Source of the DNA: Spisula solida | Taxonomy: Eukaryota; Mollusca; Bivalvia; Venerida; Mactridae | Assembly: GCA_947247005.1 (NCBI GenBank) | Contig: OX365954.1 | Coordinates: 574,001-638,000 of the forward strand | Length of the DNA: 64,000 nt | Direction: 5' to 3' | Shown: positions 47,024-58,329 of the stretch, piece by piece | How the letters are laid out: every line of letters begins with the position of its first letter | Position numbering within the stretch: position 1 is the first letter of the stretch | The notes under the pieces: model-generated | Told to the model about the DNA's origin: nothing | The model's database searches: none | The model's input: only the letters and a program-made list of their open reading frames with translations | Made by a program: the position numbers and the translations under genes

Positions 47024-49276
47024 TAATGATATGCAAGCATGCATCACGAATAATGGATTTATGTCAGACTTCTTCAAAATCGAGAGAGGAGTAAGACAAG
47101 GTTGTCCATTATCTCCTTATTTATTTATTATGTCAATCGAACTACTATCAATATCTGTCAGAAATAACAATAACATAATAGGAATCACAAACGCTGGTGA
47201 AGAAATAAAAAATACAATGTTTGCAGACGATGCCACATTTGCACTAAAGGGTGACAATGAAAAGTCTTTCGTTGAACTCATTGACAACATAGACAAATTC
47301 AGTAATATTTCAGGTCTTAAACTCAACACAAAGAAATCCACAGTATTAAGAGTTGGACCATTAAAACACACAAATCGAATATTTTGCAAAATGAAACAAT
47401 TTAATTGGACTTCCACACAAGCAACAACACTCGGTATAATATTTACAAATGATGACAAACGAATTCATCTCAACTTAACAAAGCAAATAGAAAAAATGAA
47501 ATCTACTTTAAGGCAATGGTCAAAACAGACATAAAAACATATGCACTACCAAAATTAATATACCCTTTAACCGTTTTAGAAAATCCACCACAAGCTACAA
47601 TAAATGATATAAGTAAATCACTTTACACCTTTCTTTGGAACAATAAACCAGACAAAATAAGCAGAAATATAATCATTCAAAACTACGAAGCTGGTGGTCT
47701 TAAAATGGTGGACATAAATTATTTTATCAATAGCTTAAAGTCTGGGTGGGTAAAAAGACTTATTGATGATCAAAATAAAGGAAATTGGAAACATATTTAT
47801 ACAAAAGAATTAAACAAATTTGGAGGCGAATTATTGTTCAAGAGTAACATGTCGGAAAAAGAAATTAAACGCAGTTTTAGAAATACTTTTCTCAAAGATG
47901 TGATCTTATGCTGGACTAAAGTAAAACAAAACACTGACCAAACCAGTAAGCTAAATGAAATCCTCTGGAATAACCAACTGATTACCACAAACAATAACAC
48001 ACTATTTTACAAAAATTGGTACAGAAATGGAATTAAATATTTAAAACATGTGTATAAAACAGAGGAAAATAGATTTTATACTTTTGAAGAAATACAAGAT
48101 AAATATGATATACCGAATTATGATATTCTTAAATATGTAACACTAGTAAGGAGTATACCAACACACTGGAAAGAAAATTTCAACATAAATAGTTCCGAAA
48201 ACGAAGAAAACGAACCAGAAGCACTAGTAAACAGACTTAAATTTTGCAAAAAGCCCACTCGTTTAATATATAACACCTGTCTGAAGTACGCTCAACAAAA
48301 TAAGATAGACAAAGCTGAACTTAAATGGAACAATAACTTTGAAAATATTGACTGGAAATACACATATTTACTACCAATTCGATCAACAATCGAATCAAAA
48401 CTACGTGAATTTCAGTATAAATATCTAAAAAATATTGTACCAACAAATCAATTCCTTCTTAAATGTGGTTATGTGGAATCAAGTACATGTTCATTTTGTA
48501 ACATGTTTGTTGAAACAGTTAAACATTTGTTCTGGGAGTGCCACGAAGTCCAAGTATTTTGGAATAGATGCGCTTTATTTCTACAGCAAAATAATATAAA
48601 TGTACGTCTAAATTACCAAATAGTATCATTAGGATATAATGAACCATCAAATATTAATAGTATTCTTAACTATCTAATTATTCTTGGAAAATACTTTTTA
48701 TTCAAATGCAAACTGGAAAATTCACTTCCATTGTTTCCTAAATTCATTCAGTTTCTACAAGGTCGGAAAAATACTGAAAAACATATAGCTTTGATGAAAG
48801 GAAAACTACCATCACACTATAAGAAATGGAATTTGATAAGCATATACAACAAAGTAACATGATCAGGAAATGTTTTCTCTGTCTCTCTCTCTCTCCCTCT
48901 CTCTTTCTCTTGTCCCACCTACTTGTTTCTCATTCTTGCTCTACTAAAATACGCTTATGTACCTACACACACATACACACACGTGTAGACAGAACATAAT
49001 AAAAGAAACTTTTTAAATAACAATTTGGTTATCTCAGTTTAATATACTTTTACTTTGTAGCATCTAATTCAAAAAGTTTCAACCAAAAAGTGTCACATTT
49101 TGGGCAACCCTATTCATAATACATAAAATAAAACTAATAGAAAACAACACCTAACGATATTTTAGTACAACTTATATTTTTGTCACATTATGATTGTATG
49201 TATTACATTTGTACAATGTCATTTACGTATACAAATATAGAAATAAACGGGGTTACCCGAATGGGTCCTCAAACAA
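47024..49276 (+). mobile_element. L1/Tx1-like LINE insertion, 5'-truncated, with 16-bp target duplication
   Basis: GAGTATGATAGTGGTA occurs at 47008-47023 and again at 49277-49292, exactly bounding this element inside LINE A. It begins inside the reverse transcriptase and runs through its 3' UTR, with a (CT)n tract at 48878-48912. Opposite orientation to its host LINE. Confidence 0.9.
47031..48862 (+). pseudogene. L1/Tx1-like reverse transcriptase, C-terminal two thirds, one frameshift
   Basis: Frame 1 (47031-47534) starts at GFMSDFFKIERGVRQGCPLS and has the catalytic box MFADDATF and GLKLNTKKST. A frameshift near 47516 moves to the second frame (47516-48862), which carries TYALPKLIYPLTV, the connection region ESKLREFQYKYLKNIVPTN and a C-terminal zinc-knuckle-like C-x2-C...H-x4-C (CSFCNMF, HLFWEC). 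Only the single shift separates it from an open frame, so the copy is young. The endonuclease and ORF1 are missing through 5' truncation. Confidence 0.88.
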
Positions 49277-49556
49277 GAGTATGATAGTGGTAAACCTTGC
49301 ATTTGTATATTGTAAGAATTTGTATGCTCTTTTATTTTGTTGTTGTTATAGGAAGCAGTGATGTACATTGCTTTAGTTTTTGATACGTTTGGAAGCATTG
49401 AGTTGTCTTTGCACCATTCATCAACAATATCTACGTTAGTCTGTAGTATATTATGTACCTCACTTACTGTTTTACCAAACACAGACATTGTTGTATCATC
49501 TGCAAACATGTCAACGGTCGATTTGTTAGTGTGTAGAGGTAGGTCATTAATATATA
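49277..49556 (-). pseudogene. LINE A, middle part (catalytic box)
   Basis: Minus strand: YINDLPLHTNKSTVDMFADD followed by a thumb segment ending LPLSYS, exactly where the 47024-49276 insertion interrupts. Residues repeated across the insertion come from the 16-bp target duplication. Confidence 0.88.
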
Positions 49557-50242
49557 TTCTAACACGATCTGCGGATTAATCCATTAAACAAAGAGAAGAC
49601 CTGACCATGTTTTATTACCCCCATAAAACATGGTAACAAATTGGCTGTTACAATTTACGCCCCGTATCACATGACCTATTTACGAATGAATGAACGTAAA
49701 CTTTATAGTAAATATTTAACGGACCGCGAGTTTCACGAGAATCCAGTGTTTCAGCTATGACGCATCTATTTTTAGAAACTCCAATATACTCTCGAAATTA
49801 AGATTCATAAAAATTTCTGATAATCAATTTATTTATATTTTTCATTTCATGACATAGATACACTATGCTCGTGTTATTAAAATTGTTTCAATGTTTAAAA
49901 TGTGTTTTTTCCTTCAGAAAATTACGAAGGTCGTTTACATTAACGAGGGAGGTAATTGTACCAGCTAATAAGCCACTCAATTTCAGCGTGGAATTAGGTT
50001 CAATGTCAAATGGGTGAAAATGAAATGCGCGCAGTTAAATAGTGCGGAATATTATCGTATTTAGAATCGAAATAAAAACTCTGTTCTTGTATTTTGTCGG
50101 TGAATAAAACACGGTCACTCGTTCGGATGCGGAAAATTAAATCACTCGTGCTACGCACTCGTGATTTAATTTTGCCGCATCCGAACTCCTGCCCATGTTT
50201 TATTCACCGACAAAATACGCGAACAGAGTTTTATTTCTTAAG
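49557..50242. mobile_element. Hairpin-bearing element inserted in LINE A (686 bp)
   Basis: The LINE frame is intact on either side: VPQGSVLGPILFI resumes as YINDLP. Rejoining the flanks gives ATTAATATATAAACAG with TATA duplicated. The element has no clear terminal inverted repeats. Its right quarter is the long palindrome at 50070-50236. 'ccatgttttatt' occurs near both ends (49605 and 50191). No coding frame. The superfamily is unknown. Confidence 0.65.
50070..50236. repeat. Long near-perfect palindrome with GCTACGCACTCGTGA apex
   Basis: The left arm begins AAATAAAAACTCTGTTC and includes TTTTGTCGGTGAATAAAACA and GTTCGGATGCGG; the right arm mirrors it to GAACAGAGTTTTATTT. Arms are about 80 bp, and the apex is AATCACTCGTGCTACGCAC / TCGTGATT. 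The apex motif recurs at 54268-54378. Confidence 0.85.
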
Positions 50243-50428
50243 TATAAACAGTATTGGACCGAGGACAGAGCCCTGTGGAACACCTGCTGATATTTGTTGA
50301 GCAGAAGAAAGCTGTCTTGATACACATACTTGTTGAGAACGGTTTTGTAGGTATGATGATAGCCAAATTACAGCAGATTCACTAAACTTGTACAGTTTTA
50401 GTTTTTCTATTAATAGTGCATGATTCAC
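50243..50428 (-). pseudogene. LINE A, 5'-most part
   Basis: Minus strand: VNHALLIEKLKLYKFSESA, WLSSYLQNRSQQV and ISAGVPQGSVLGPILFI, i.e. reverse transcriptase motifs just before the catalytic box. The LINE is 5'-truncated at about 50428. Confidence 0.85.
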
Positions 50429-51410
50429 TTATAAGAAGATAAATGATGAACGGTAACGTAGCTTTCAAAAACACAGTTCTCGTGTGCTTTCTGCATATAC
50501 CTGAAATTGAAACGTTATTGTCTTGCACATTTGTTTATAAACATGCAATTTAAAACACATTTCTGTATTTTTTATTAATTATATTGTTGCAATGCTGTAT
50601 TTATAAGTAACGAAGCTGACTATTTTATATACCTATCCATATATTGCTATCAATACAGACCAAATCGTACTGTGGAATACAACCCGACATATGACATTTT
50701 GCGTATCATGCATGTTCGGTTTTCGGAATCCGTAATACATGTAATATGCACGTACTTTGTGTTATATGCCAATCACATGCCAACGTCAATGGCGTTATGA
50801 CCTAAACAATTTTATCACATAACTCGCGTCATAGCAATGCCGTAAAACCTTGCCGGAAATATCGTTCGGCACTCATAGAAAGTGCAATAAAATATTGAGT
50901 GTATACAGCAATTCAAAATAATTTCCATTCTAACACTGTCTGTATTTTGCTCCATGTAAAAGTATAGAGCTGTAGCGTTATCTAATAAACGGTATATAAC
51001 GGTATAATTTCGGCTGTTTAATTTATCTCCCGCGTATAAGTCGCGATTTTTATCAATGGAAGTTACGTCTTGTTTATTTCATGACGTCATGAATTGTGAC
51101 GTCGCCGTAGAGCGCGACGTTTTGTGTAATTTTCATTTCGTGGCGTTTATTAATTCGATTACATTTATATTCTAGTAATATTTTATTGAATTTATCACTT
51201 CATATGCGTAAACGTAAAATACGTAATTGAAATTTGGCGTTAAATAAGCATCAGTTTGGCGCCAAATAACGATAATAGTAAAACTTAAAAATCCAGGGAC
51301 GGACGTTACAATACTTTGAACAGCGGAAGTTGTCTATAGCAACATGAAACATAACTCGTCAACTCCGCAAATAAAAATTAGTCCGTATAAAATTGCACAA
51401 ATTACACGTG
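50429..51410. other. Non-coding; nothing recognised
   Basis: AT-rich with no domain-bearing frame. The stretch around 51060-51120 has several CG-containing words (gacgtcatgaattgtgacgt) but no element boundary I can support. Confidence 0.3.
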
Positions 51411-51415
51411 TTAGA

Positions 51416-51690
51416 ATGCAAATAGATCGCAGTTTTGCGTGATCATATACCGGTGAATAGATCACGGTTTGTCGTTCATATGCATAGTTATTAATCACTC
51501 AGGCCTACGGCCTTCGTGATTAATGCACCTATCAATATTTTGCCCGCACGGGGGGGGGGGGGGGGGGGGCGGCGGGCTGACCCAGGGGAAATTGACATTT
51601 AAATTTTTTCGATGTCTAAATCCCAACCCTAGAGACAACCATTTTGTCTAAATCCCCACCCTAGTGCCTGCTAGGTGCATCAAATGTCCC
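51416..51690. mobile_element. G-tract element, copy 2, with inverted partner at 55600-55815
   Basis: AAATAGATCGCAGTTTTGCG, ATGCACCTATCAATATTTTG, then G20 CGGCGGGCTGACCCAGGGG. The first two blocks occur inverted at 55790-55815 and 55720-55745. An extra small hairpin (AATCACTCAGGCCTACGGCC) lies between them. See 19074-19313 for a compact copy. Confidence 0.6.
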
Positions 51691-51719
51691 GGGGGTAACT
51701 TAGTTTCTATAGGTTTGGT

Positions 51720-52430
51720 ATGATCATTCAGACAAACATCATGCTGTTTAATTATGATTGAACTATTATTTGTGGCCTCTAGAGTGTTTGTAAACACTCT
51801 AAATGTTGAGGACATACAACTCACAATAGCGTCATGCTCAGGTGAGCTAAAAAGTTACAACACTTGATAATATTTCTTATTTTATTTCCAGTAACATTGT
51901 CAATTAACATAAAAAATCACTACAAAGAACATTCTTCCTCCTCCTGCGCCCAAACCTAGATACTTCCACATCAATACCTGAAATAGAGGGCAATTTATTA
52001 TTTTTTAGGTCTCGAACTTGACTAAGTATCATTTAAATCGGATAAAAAATGTCGCCTCTAATATGTACACAAGCTTTTTCTAAGATTTGACCCAGTAACT
52101 TAGTTTTTGACTCCACATGACCCAATTTCGAACTTGACATATATTCATAGAGACAAACATTCGGACTAAGTTTCAAAAAGAATGGGCCAAACATGTGGCC
52201 ACTAATTTGTTCCACATTATATTTAAGATTTGACCTTGCGACCTAATTTCTGACACCACATGACCAGGTTTTGAACTTTGCCGAGATTTCAGATATATAT
52301 TGTGTATTTTATCACGCATGTTAATTAACATGCGTGATTTTATGTTACACAAATTAAAACTAGCGTGACAAACTGTAACAAAACATGCCCAACTGAGCTA
52401 TATGGTAATATAGATTGTGAAATAAAAGTC
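51720..52430 (-). mobile_element. Remnants of the hairpin-ended (GGTGAGCT) family
   Basis: TCAGGTGAGCTAAAAAG at about 51839 is an element end. TTTTTGACTCCACATGACCC, ATTTCGAACTTGAC and GATTTGACCTTGCGACCTAA (52080-52270) are the tandem-core words seen at 21910-22570. Both are degraded, with no clear outer boundaries. Confidence 0.45.
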
Positions 52431-52436
52431 AACAAG

Positions 52437-53907
52437 AGCCATGTTCACATGGCCATCCCCGCCGTATGTGTTTGCTCGTAACAGGACTATAGATAGAATT
52501 ATGGATCTTGATCAATGCACAACTCCTAGTTTTCATCTATAAATGTTTTAAGTTTGAAGTCAATCCCGTGTATAGTTTTGCAGTTACACTCTGGACAAAA
52601 AAGAGGGGTAAAAATATGAAGGAAATTGATTAAAGGGAGATAATTCTAAAATGAAACCAGACATAGTTATTGTTCTTGGTCACTGCATTTCTCCTAGATA
52701 TCATATGCTTATATTTTAAGTTTCAAGTCAATCACTTGAATAATTTTGGACTTATGCTCTCCTAGTTGCCACCTATTCATATTTGATCATCTAAAGGGAT
52801 ATTTTAGGTAAAAATAAAGTCTTCGTCACTTGAAATGCATTGATAAATAGCTCGTATTTTATGGAAAGATGTAACTTAGAAACAACACGAATATCTAAAG
52901 CACTTTTGGAAATTTCCTAAAGCGTTTGTTCTCAAAAGGGGAGGGGCATTTATTAGGGGAGGGGCGTTCATTTAGGGAATATATGGTATATATGTAGTTA
53001 AGCAATGAAGGTGATTATATATATCCCAAATTGATCCTAGGATGTTTTATGATAATCATGAAACATCCAGGGATCAATTTGGGCTAGCATGATAACTAGC
53101 GAAAATGCATGTTTTAAAAATTCTAGTTGAAATTCTGCCTTTAATATAGCTTAAATGAACTCTAATGGAGAAAAGTAAAAGACTGCAATTAGATGGTAAA
53201 TAGCAAGAGTGCAAATTTTTACTACATTTTGCTAGTCAATTTGTCTGAAATGATTTTAACTAACGAAGTGCGTTAAGACCGGTCATTGTAAGCTGCTTAT
53301 CACACTTTGAGAAATGTTTTCTACCACATTGAGCACATGTTACCTCTGTGAATCCTATAGGTATAATAACTTATAATTGCTAAAATATGCAAATTCTGGA
53401 AAACAGGTACAACTGAGTAATAATTATTAAGTTTCAGGTATCACTTCGGTATGACCGAGTTCATTTCGGTGTGACAGATAATATTGACAGATCTACTGTA
53501 AAGTTGAAACAAAGAATATTTTGTTGCATAATTAAACCATCACCACTCAGTGCATGCTATAAATACACTATAATAACTACAAGCATGAAACAAATTAGAA
53601 ATTTGGTGGTATACAATTTCAATCTGTGGGTTAGTTCACAATTAATTACCTTTTTTGAAATATGTCAACTGTTGCATAAAATCTGATTTTTTTTATTTTA
53701 TTTTATCTAGGTCTATTTGGATATTTAAAACACATTTAATACTTAAATATCATATTTTAACAGTTAAGGCTCTCCTGCAGCGAAATTTTTCGGGGAGCAT
53801 AAAAATGCATGGATAAATAATTTTGGGGAAAAACATGCTATTTTGGAGGGGGAATGGGGCTTTATATCGGCACCAAAAACAGCCCTGGTACATGTGGGTG
53901 ACACTGT
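52437..53907. other. Non-coding; one further AACAAGAG-ended repeat at the left
   Basis: CAACAAGAGCCATGTTCACA (52432) with the hairpin GCCATGTTCACATGGC matches the CTCTTGTT terminus in complement. The body through about 52830 has AAGTTTGAAGTCAATC and AAGTTTCAAGTCAATC about 175 bp apart, so a two-unit core. Nothing recognised from 52830 to 53907. The open frame at 53471-53686 has no domain. Confidence 0.4.
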
Positions 53908-54180
53908 ACCACCTCGATAGCCTAGTGGTAGAGTGTCTGCTTTGAGTGCGGGAGGTCCCGGGTTCGCTCCCAGACCGCATCATACCAAGGACAAAATAAA
54001 AATGGTTCCAGCATTAAATTCCGGCCTTACTAGATGCTCGTCATAGGGAAATCTGGCTCAAACCCTGTGGCGATAGGTATCATCAGGAATGAGGTGTCAA
54101 GAGTGATTAATCTAAGTTGTAGGAACTTGTTTCATAATCAACCTAAAACATATTAGTGGGTGGGGTTGTGTTTTTTATGT
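53908..54180 (+). mobile_element. tRNA-derived SINE, family 2, copy 1
   Basis: The head ACCTCGATAGCCTAGTGGTA GAG is box A and GGTCCCGGGTTCGCTCCC is box B, followed by GACCGCATCATACC. The downstream body differs from family 1. Not a functional tRNA gene: no 3' acceptor complement. Confidence 0.75.
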
Positions 54181-54267
54181 ATCCTGTGGTAACCACACTG
54201 CGCCACCCTAAGCTTTGAATTCAAGCAGATCTTCAATTAAGAAATAATAAATATGTTTTGTGTTTAA

Positions 54268-54378
54268 TCATATGATAAAATGTGGTCATGAGCTCGATCT
54301 TGAATTAATCAAATCACGAGTGCGTAGCGCGAGGATTTAATGTGCACATCCAAGCAAGCAGCATATTTTATCATAGAT
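54268..54378. repeat. Imperfect palindrome sharing the apex of 50070-50236
   Basis: TATGATAAAATGTG at the left and CATATTTTATCATA at the right. The apex AATCACGAGTGCGTAGCGCG is the complement of the GCTACGCACTCGTGATT word. Confidence 0.55.
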
Positions 54379-54639
54379 ATAACAGCGTTATAAACACAGC
54401 TACATATTTATTATGAATATTGATTCTAATATATATATAGCCAATGTTCTGCATTTTATAGCCCATCAAACATGGTTGTCTTCGACCTACATTCTTTCCT
54501 CAGAACTTAACGTTATTTGGCTTTGTAGATGATGTCAAAACGTGACGTCATCAATGATCAATCAACTGTACTTTAACGATAATAATCAAGCACACCTTGG
54601 ATTCGTAATATGCATATACGTTATAGAAAAAGCTGCTAT

Positions 54640-54895
54640 CCAGCTCGATAGCCTAGTCACTAGTGGTAGAGCCGTCCGCTTCAAGTGCGAGAGGTCCCGG
54701 GTTCGATCCCGGGCCGCGACATACCCAAGTCGTTAAAAATGGTACTGGTATATCTCCCTGCTTGACGCTCCGACAGCATAGTAAGTTCCAAGAAACTGCT
54801 GGTTGGCACGGTGTCAGCACATTAAATGTGACGGGGTAGTCTCCATATGACTGAAATACTGGTGACCAGTGGGACTTAAAAACAATATTTAAAAA
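54640..54895 (+). mobile_element. tRNA-derived SINE, family 2, copy 2
   Basis: CAGCTCGATAGCCTAGTCAC TAGTGGTAGAG (box A with an 8-bp duplication), then GGTCCCGGGTTCGATCCC (box B) and GGGCCGCGACATACC. The body has GGCACGGTGTCAGCACATTA; the tail is AAAACAATATTTAAAAAAAA. Confidence 0.75.
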
Positions 54896-54898
54896 AAA

Positions 54899-55050
54899 TG
54901 CTTACCATTCACATATTACAGCGTACACACTCGATAATTCACATATTTCAAGAGGTTTTTTTTGTCACGCAATGGTCTTACGGAGATATGAAACCTCTTA
55001 AATATGTGAATTATCGAGTGTGTACGCTGTAATATGTGAATGGTAAGCAT
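54899..55050. repeat. Near-perfect palindrome (60-bp arms)
   Basis: The left arm ATGCTTACCATTCACATATT continues through CAGCGTACACACTCGATAAT to AAGAGGTTT. The right arm mirrors it and ends AATATGTGAATGGTAAGCAT. The loop is about 32 bp. It directly follows the SINE tail. Confidence 0.85.
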
Positions 55051-55559
55051 TGCATATGTTTGATTTCCATCTCCGGTGGCTGTCTGAGCCGGAGTTTCTA
55101 GTTGTCACCTTGTTGCAAAGGAGTTCCTTGTATTAGCGGTGGGTGGGATACGATCCGTTTCACTCCTGTCTATTTTCTCCATTGGTGATTGTCAGTATAA
55201 ACGGGGCCTGGATAGTGTTTTGGGTCATATATATTAAAATATCAGGTTCCTTTGGTATATGCGACTTGCTCTGAAAGAAAACGTGTCTAATTCGCGGAAA
55301 CATATGACACACATGAAACTGCTAGAATCAATGCATACTATATAATATGGGTGAAAATAAATGGAGAATACTATCACTGTATACCTTTAAATATTGTCCC
55401 CAATTCTGGGGCGATCTTGTCGCCCCAGCTGACGATCTTATCGACCGAAAATTCTTGGAAAGACATGCCGTCTGCTCAACATCCGGGCAATTGAAAAAAA
55501 CACGAATTTATTCATATTCAAAAATATTATCACCGTCGTCTTTCGCGGTTACTCCCCTT

Positions 55560-55815
55560 TTTATTTTGCGGTGTCAAAATTTCCCAGTCCCGGGATGTAA
55601 AAACCGGCCAAAGTCTATTACCCGGGACCCGGAGTCAATAAGTTTGTCAAATTCACGCCTGTTGGGAATGGTCTTCTGTCTAAAGTCCCGTGTATGCCCG
55701 CCGCCCCCCCCCCCCGGGCGGGCATAATATTGATAGGTGCATAATTCCTACGCATATGAACTCTAAACCGTTATCTATTAACCGGTATATCACGCAAAAC
55801 TGCGATCTATTTCCT
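55560..55815. mobile_element. G-tract element, copy 3 (right half, inverted partner of 51416)
   Basis: CCCGTGTATGCCCG, C-run, GGGCGGGCATAATATTGATA, GGTGCATAATT, then CGCAAAACTGCGATCTATTT. The end blocks are the complement of 51416-51560. GGTCTTCTGTCTAAAGTCCC matches the right half of 19074-19313. A 126-codon open frame covering 55347-55727 is not a gene. Confidence 0.6.
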
Positions 55816-55821
55816 AATTAT

Positions 55822-57417
55822 AGCATAAAAACGGTGATTTTGCCCCATACGTTAACATAAAGATTCACGCGCTGTTGGTGTCCAGTTTTACGTATGCTTA
55901 TTTCAGGGCCCCGCCGACGACTATAATTGATATACAGCGTCATATATATGAGCTGTAATTCCATTTTATTTGTAACTACTAATTAATTTTCTATTTTATT
56001 TACATTATAGATTTAAACAAACCCGCATTATCCATGTTTTCTTGGTATTTGCAGGTTCCGGAAGTCGACGCTCATAACTAAAACGGGTACATGACGTAAC
56101 GTTAGTTTTCGCGACGTCGCCACAAAATCTCCCACCAAAATGTCATTATTTTGAAATACAAACGCATAAATTGATGTTTTTATGCTATAATAGCGTTTAC
56201 GCATGCTTTTTCGTGCTATAACAATGCAGAGACCCTCGGGAGCGTTGGTGCCCTCGCCCTGACGGGCTTGTGCACCAACCGCCCCTCGGGACTCTGCAGA
56301 TGTTATAGCACGAAAAAGCATGCGTTAACCCTACATTATAGCATAAAAACGGTGCTTTTGCCCATACGTTAACGGGACGAAAACCATGCGTAAACATAAA
56401 GATTCGCGCGCTGTTAACGTCCAGTTTTACGTATGCTCATTTCAGGGCCGCACCGGCGACTATAAAGGTTGTACAGCTTCATATGAACAGTTATTCCAAT
56501 TTTATTTCTAAGTACTAATAAGTACTAATTAGTTTTCTATAATATTTAACTTATACATTTAAACAAACCCGCAGTATCCATATTTTCTTGGTATTTGCCG
56601 ATACCGGAAGTCGACGTGCATAACAATAACTGGTATGACGTTACGTTTGTTTTCGCGACGTCGTCACAAAATCTCCCGCCAAAATATCATTATTTTGAAA
56701 TACAAACGCATTAATTGATGTTTTGTATGCTATAATAGCGTTTACGCATTTTTTTTCGCTTTATAACATATGCAGAGTCCCTCGGGAGCGTTGGTGCCCT
56801 CGCCCTGGCGGGCTTGGGCACCAACTGTCCCTCGGGACTCTGCAGATGTTATAGCCCGAAAAAGCATGCGTTAACCCTACATTATAGCATAAAAACGGTG
56901 CTTTTGCCCATACGTTTATGGGACGAAAACTATGCGTAAACATAAAGATTCACGCGCTGTTAACGTCCAGTTTTACGTATGCTCATTTCAGGGCCGCACC
57001 GGCGACTATAAAGGTTATACAGCGTCATATGAACAGTTATTCCCATTTTATTTCTAAGTACTAATCAGTTTTCTATAATACTTAAATTATATATTTAAAC
57101 AAACCCGCAGTATCCATGTTTTCTTGGTATTTGCTGATCCCGGAAGTCGACGTGCATAACAATAACTGGTATGACGTTACGTTTGCTTTCGCGACGTCGT
57201 CACAAAATCTCCCGCCAAAATATCATTTTTTAGATACAAACGCATTAATTGATGTTTTGTATGCTATACTTAGTAATAGCGTTTACGCACGTTATTTTGC
57301 GTTATAACATATGCAGAGTCCCTCGGGAGCGTTGGTGCCCTCGCCCTGGCGGGCTTGGGCACCAACCGTCCCTCGGGACTCTGCAGATGTTATAGCCCGC
57401 AAAAGCATGCGTTAACC
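55822..57417. repeat. Threefold tandem repeat (~515, 547 and 533 bp), each with a terminal palindrome
   Basis: Units start at TAGCATAAAAACGGTG (about 55821, 56337 and 56884). Each runs through TTTCAGGGCC, AAACAAACCCGCA, TTTCTTGGTATTTGC, CGGAAGTCGACG, TTCGCGACGTCG, then a hairpin: GTTATAAC, GCAGAG(A/T)CCCTCGGGAGC, GTTGGTGCCCTCGCCCTG / GGGC..GCACCAAC, CCCTCGGGACTCTGC. The hairpin is GC-rich, has nested short inverted repeats, and is best conserved of all parts. Units 2 and 3 are closer to each other than to unit 1. The open frames are not genes. Confidence 0.85.
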
Positions 57418-57419
57418 CT

Positions 57420-58030
57420 TCACAAAAGGGTTGCCAGTTTAAAATTTACAAATTTCAAATCTGCGTTAGATATTGCAAGATTAGTTATTGATTCAGCCTG
57501 TGTATTCAGGTCTGATCCTCTTATATCTAAGAAGCTTTGTAGGCCGTAGCAAACCATGAAATTGTCCCAGAGCTGTGTCCTGACTTTGCTTACCACCGGA
57601 CAGAAATGCACAAGATGAGTAGCTATGTTACTATTTAACTTGGTACATTTGGCACAAGAAGTCACACATTTTGATTTGAAGTACAAATGTACAAGCTAAT
57701 AACGTATTTTAGCTTTTTACACAAGGGAGATAATTTCTGGTTTTGTCTGAATATATAGCATAAATTACACGGGTTATCTCTCTTTAATATATCATCTAGA
57801 CACGAAGGAGCATTGATCGGTGAACACTGCCGTTCATAGGCATTCTGTCTATATTTCAGGCTTATGTTGTTGTTTAGAAGTGTGTTCCATATGTACTTCG
57901 ACAGAAATGTACCGTTAATATCATACGTGCCTAAGACGTTTAAAACAATTAATATTTTTGCAGGATACGATATACGTCTGGAATATATCCTCTTGATTGA
58001 TTGTCATAGGATAGATTTTTTTTAGTACCT
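57420..58030 (-). pseudogene. LINE ORF2 C-terminal fragment with zinc-knuckle motif
   Basis: Minus strand. An upstream frame reads YPAKILIVLNVLGTYDINGT, LNNNISLKYRQNAYERQC and PCNLCYIFRQNQ. After one frameshift near 57685 it continues CAKCTKLNSNIATHLVHFCP and KVRTQLWDNF. C-x2-C...H-x5-C is the pattern of the reverse-transcriptase-associated zinc finger at the end of many LINE ORF2 proteins. The fragment starts exactly where the threefold repeat ends. LINE clade not assignable. A C15 run lies at about 58052. Confidence 0.6.
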
Positions 58031-58329
58031 GCACTACTTATACAATATGGACCCCCCCCCCCCCCCTATTACATGTATATTAGTAAACAAATGCTAAGTG
58101 TTTGGAGAGACATGTACTCCGACTGTATGCAGGATAGATGCAAGAGTTGTGCAAATAACTATTTTCAATGTCGTACATGGCGGTGTCATTGTGTTGAAAT
58201 AAGAATTTTCATAAATCATATACATGTATCTATTACAAATGGCCGGTACCACTTCCAGAAACAGGTTTTATTCTAAAGTATAATGCGTTCGATTCGTCAT
58301 TGCAAACAACTAACATTATGAATGCATGC

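Noticed and set aside
53908..53985. tRNA gene at the family 2 SINE head
   Set aside because: Boxes A and B are good, but there is no closing acceptor stem and a SINE body follows.
55347..55727. 126-codon open frame
   Set aside because: It overlaps the G-tract element and ends in a C homopolymer; no domain.
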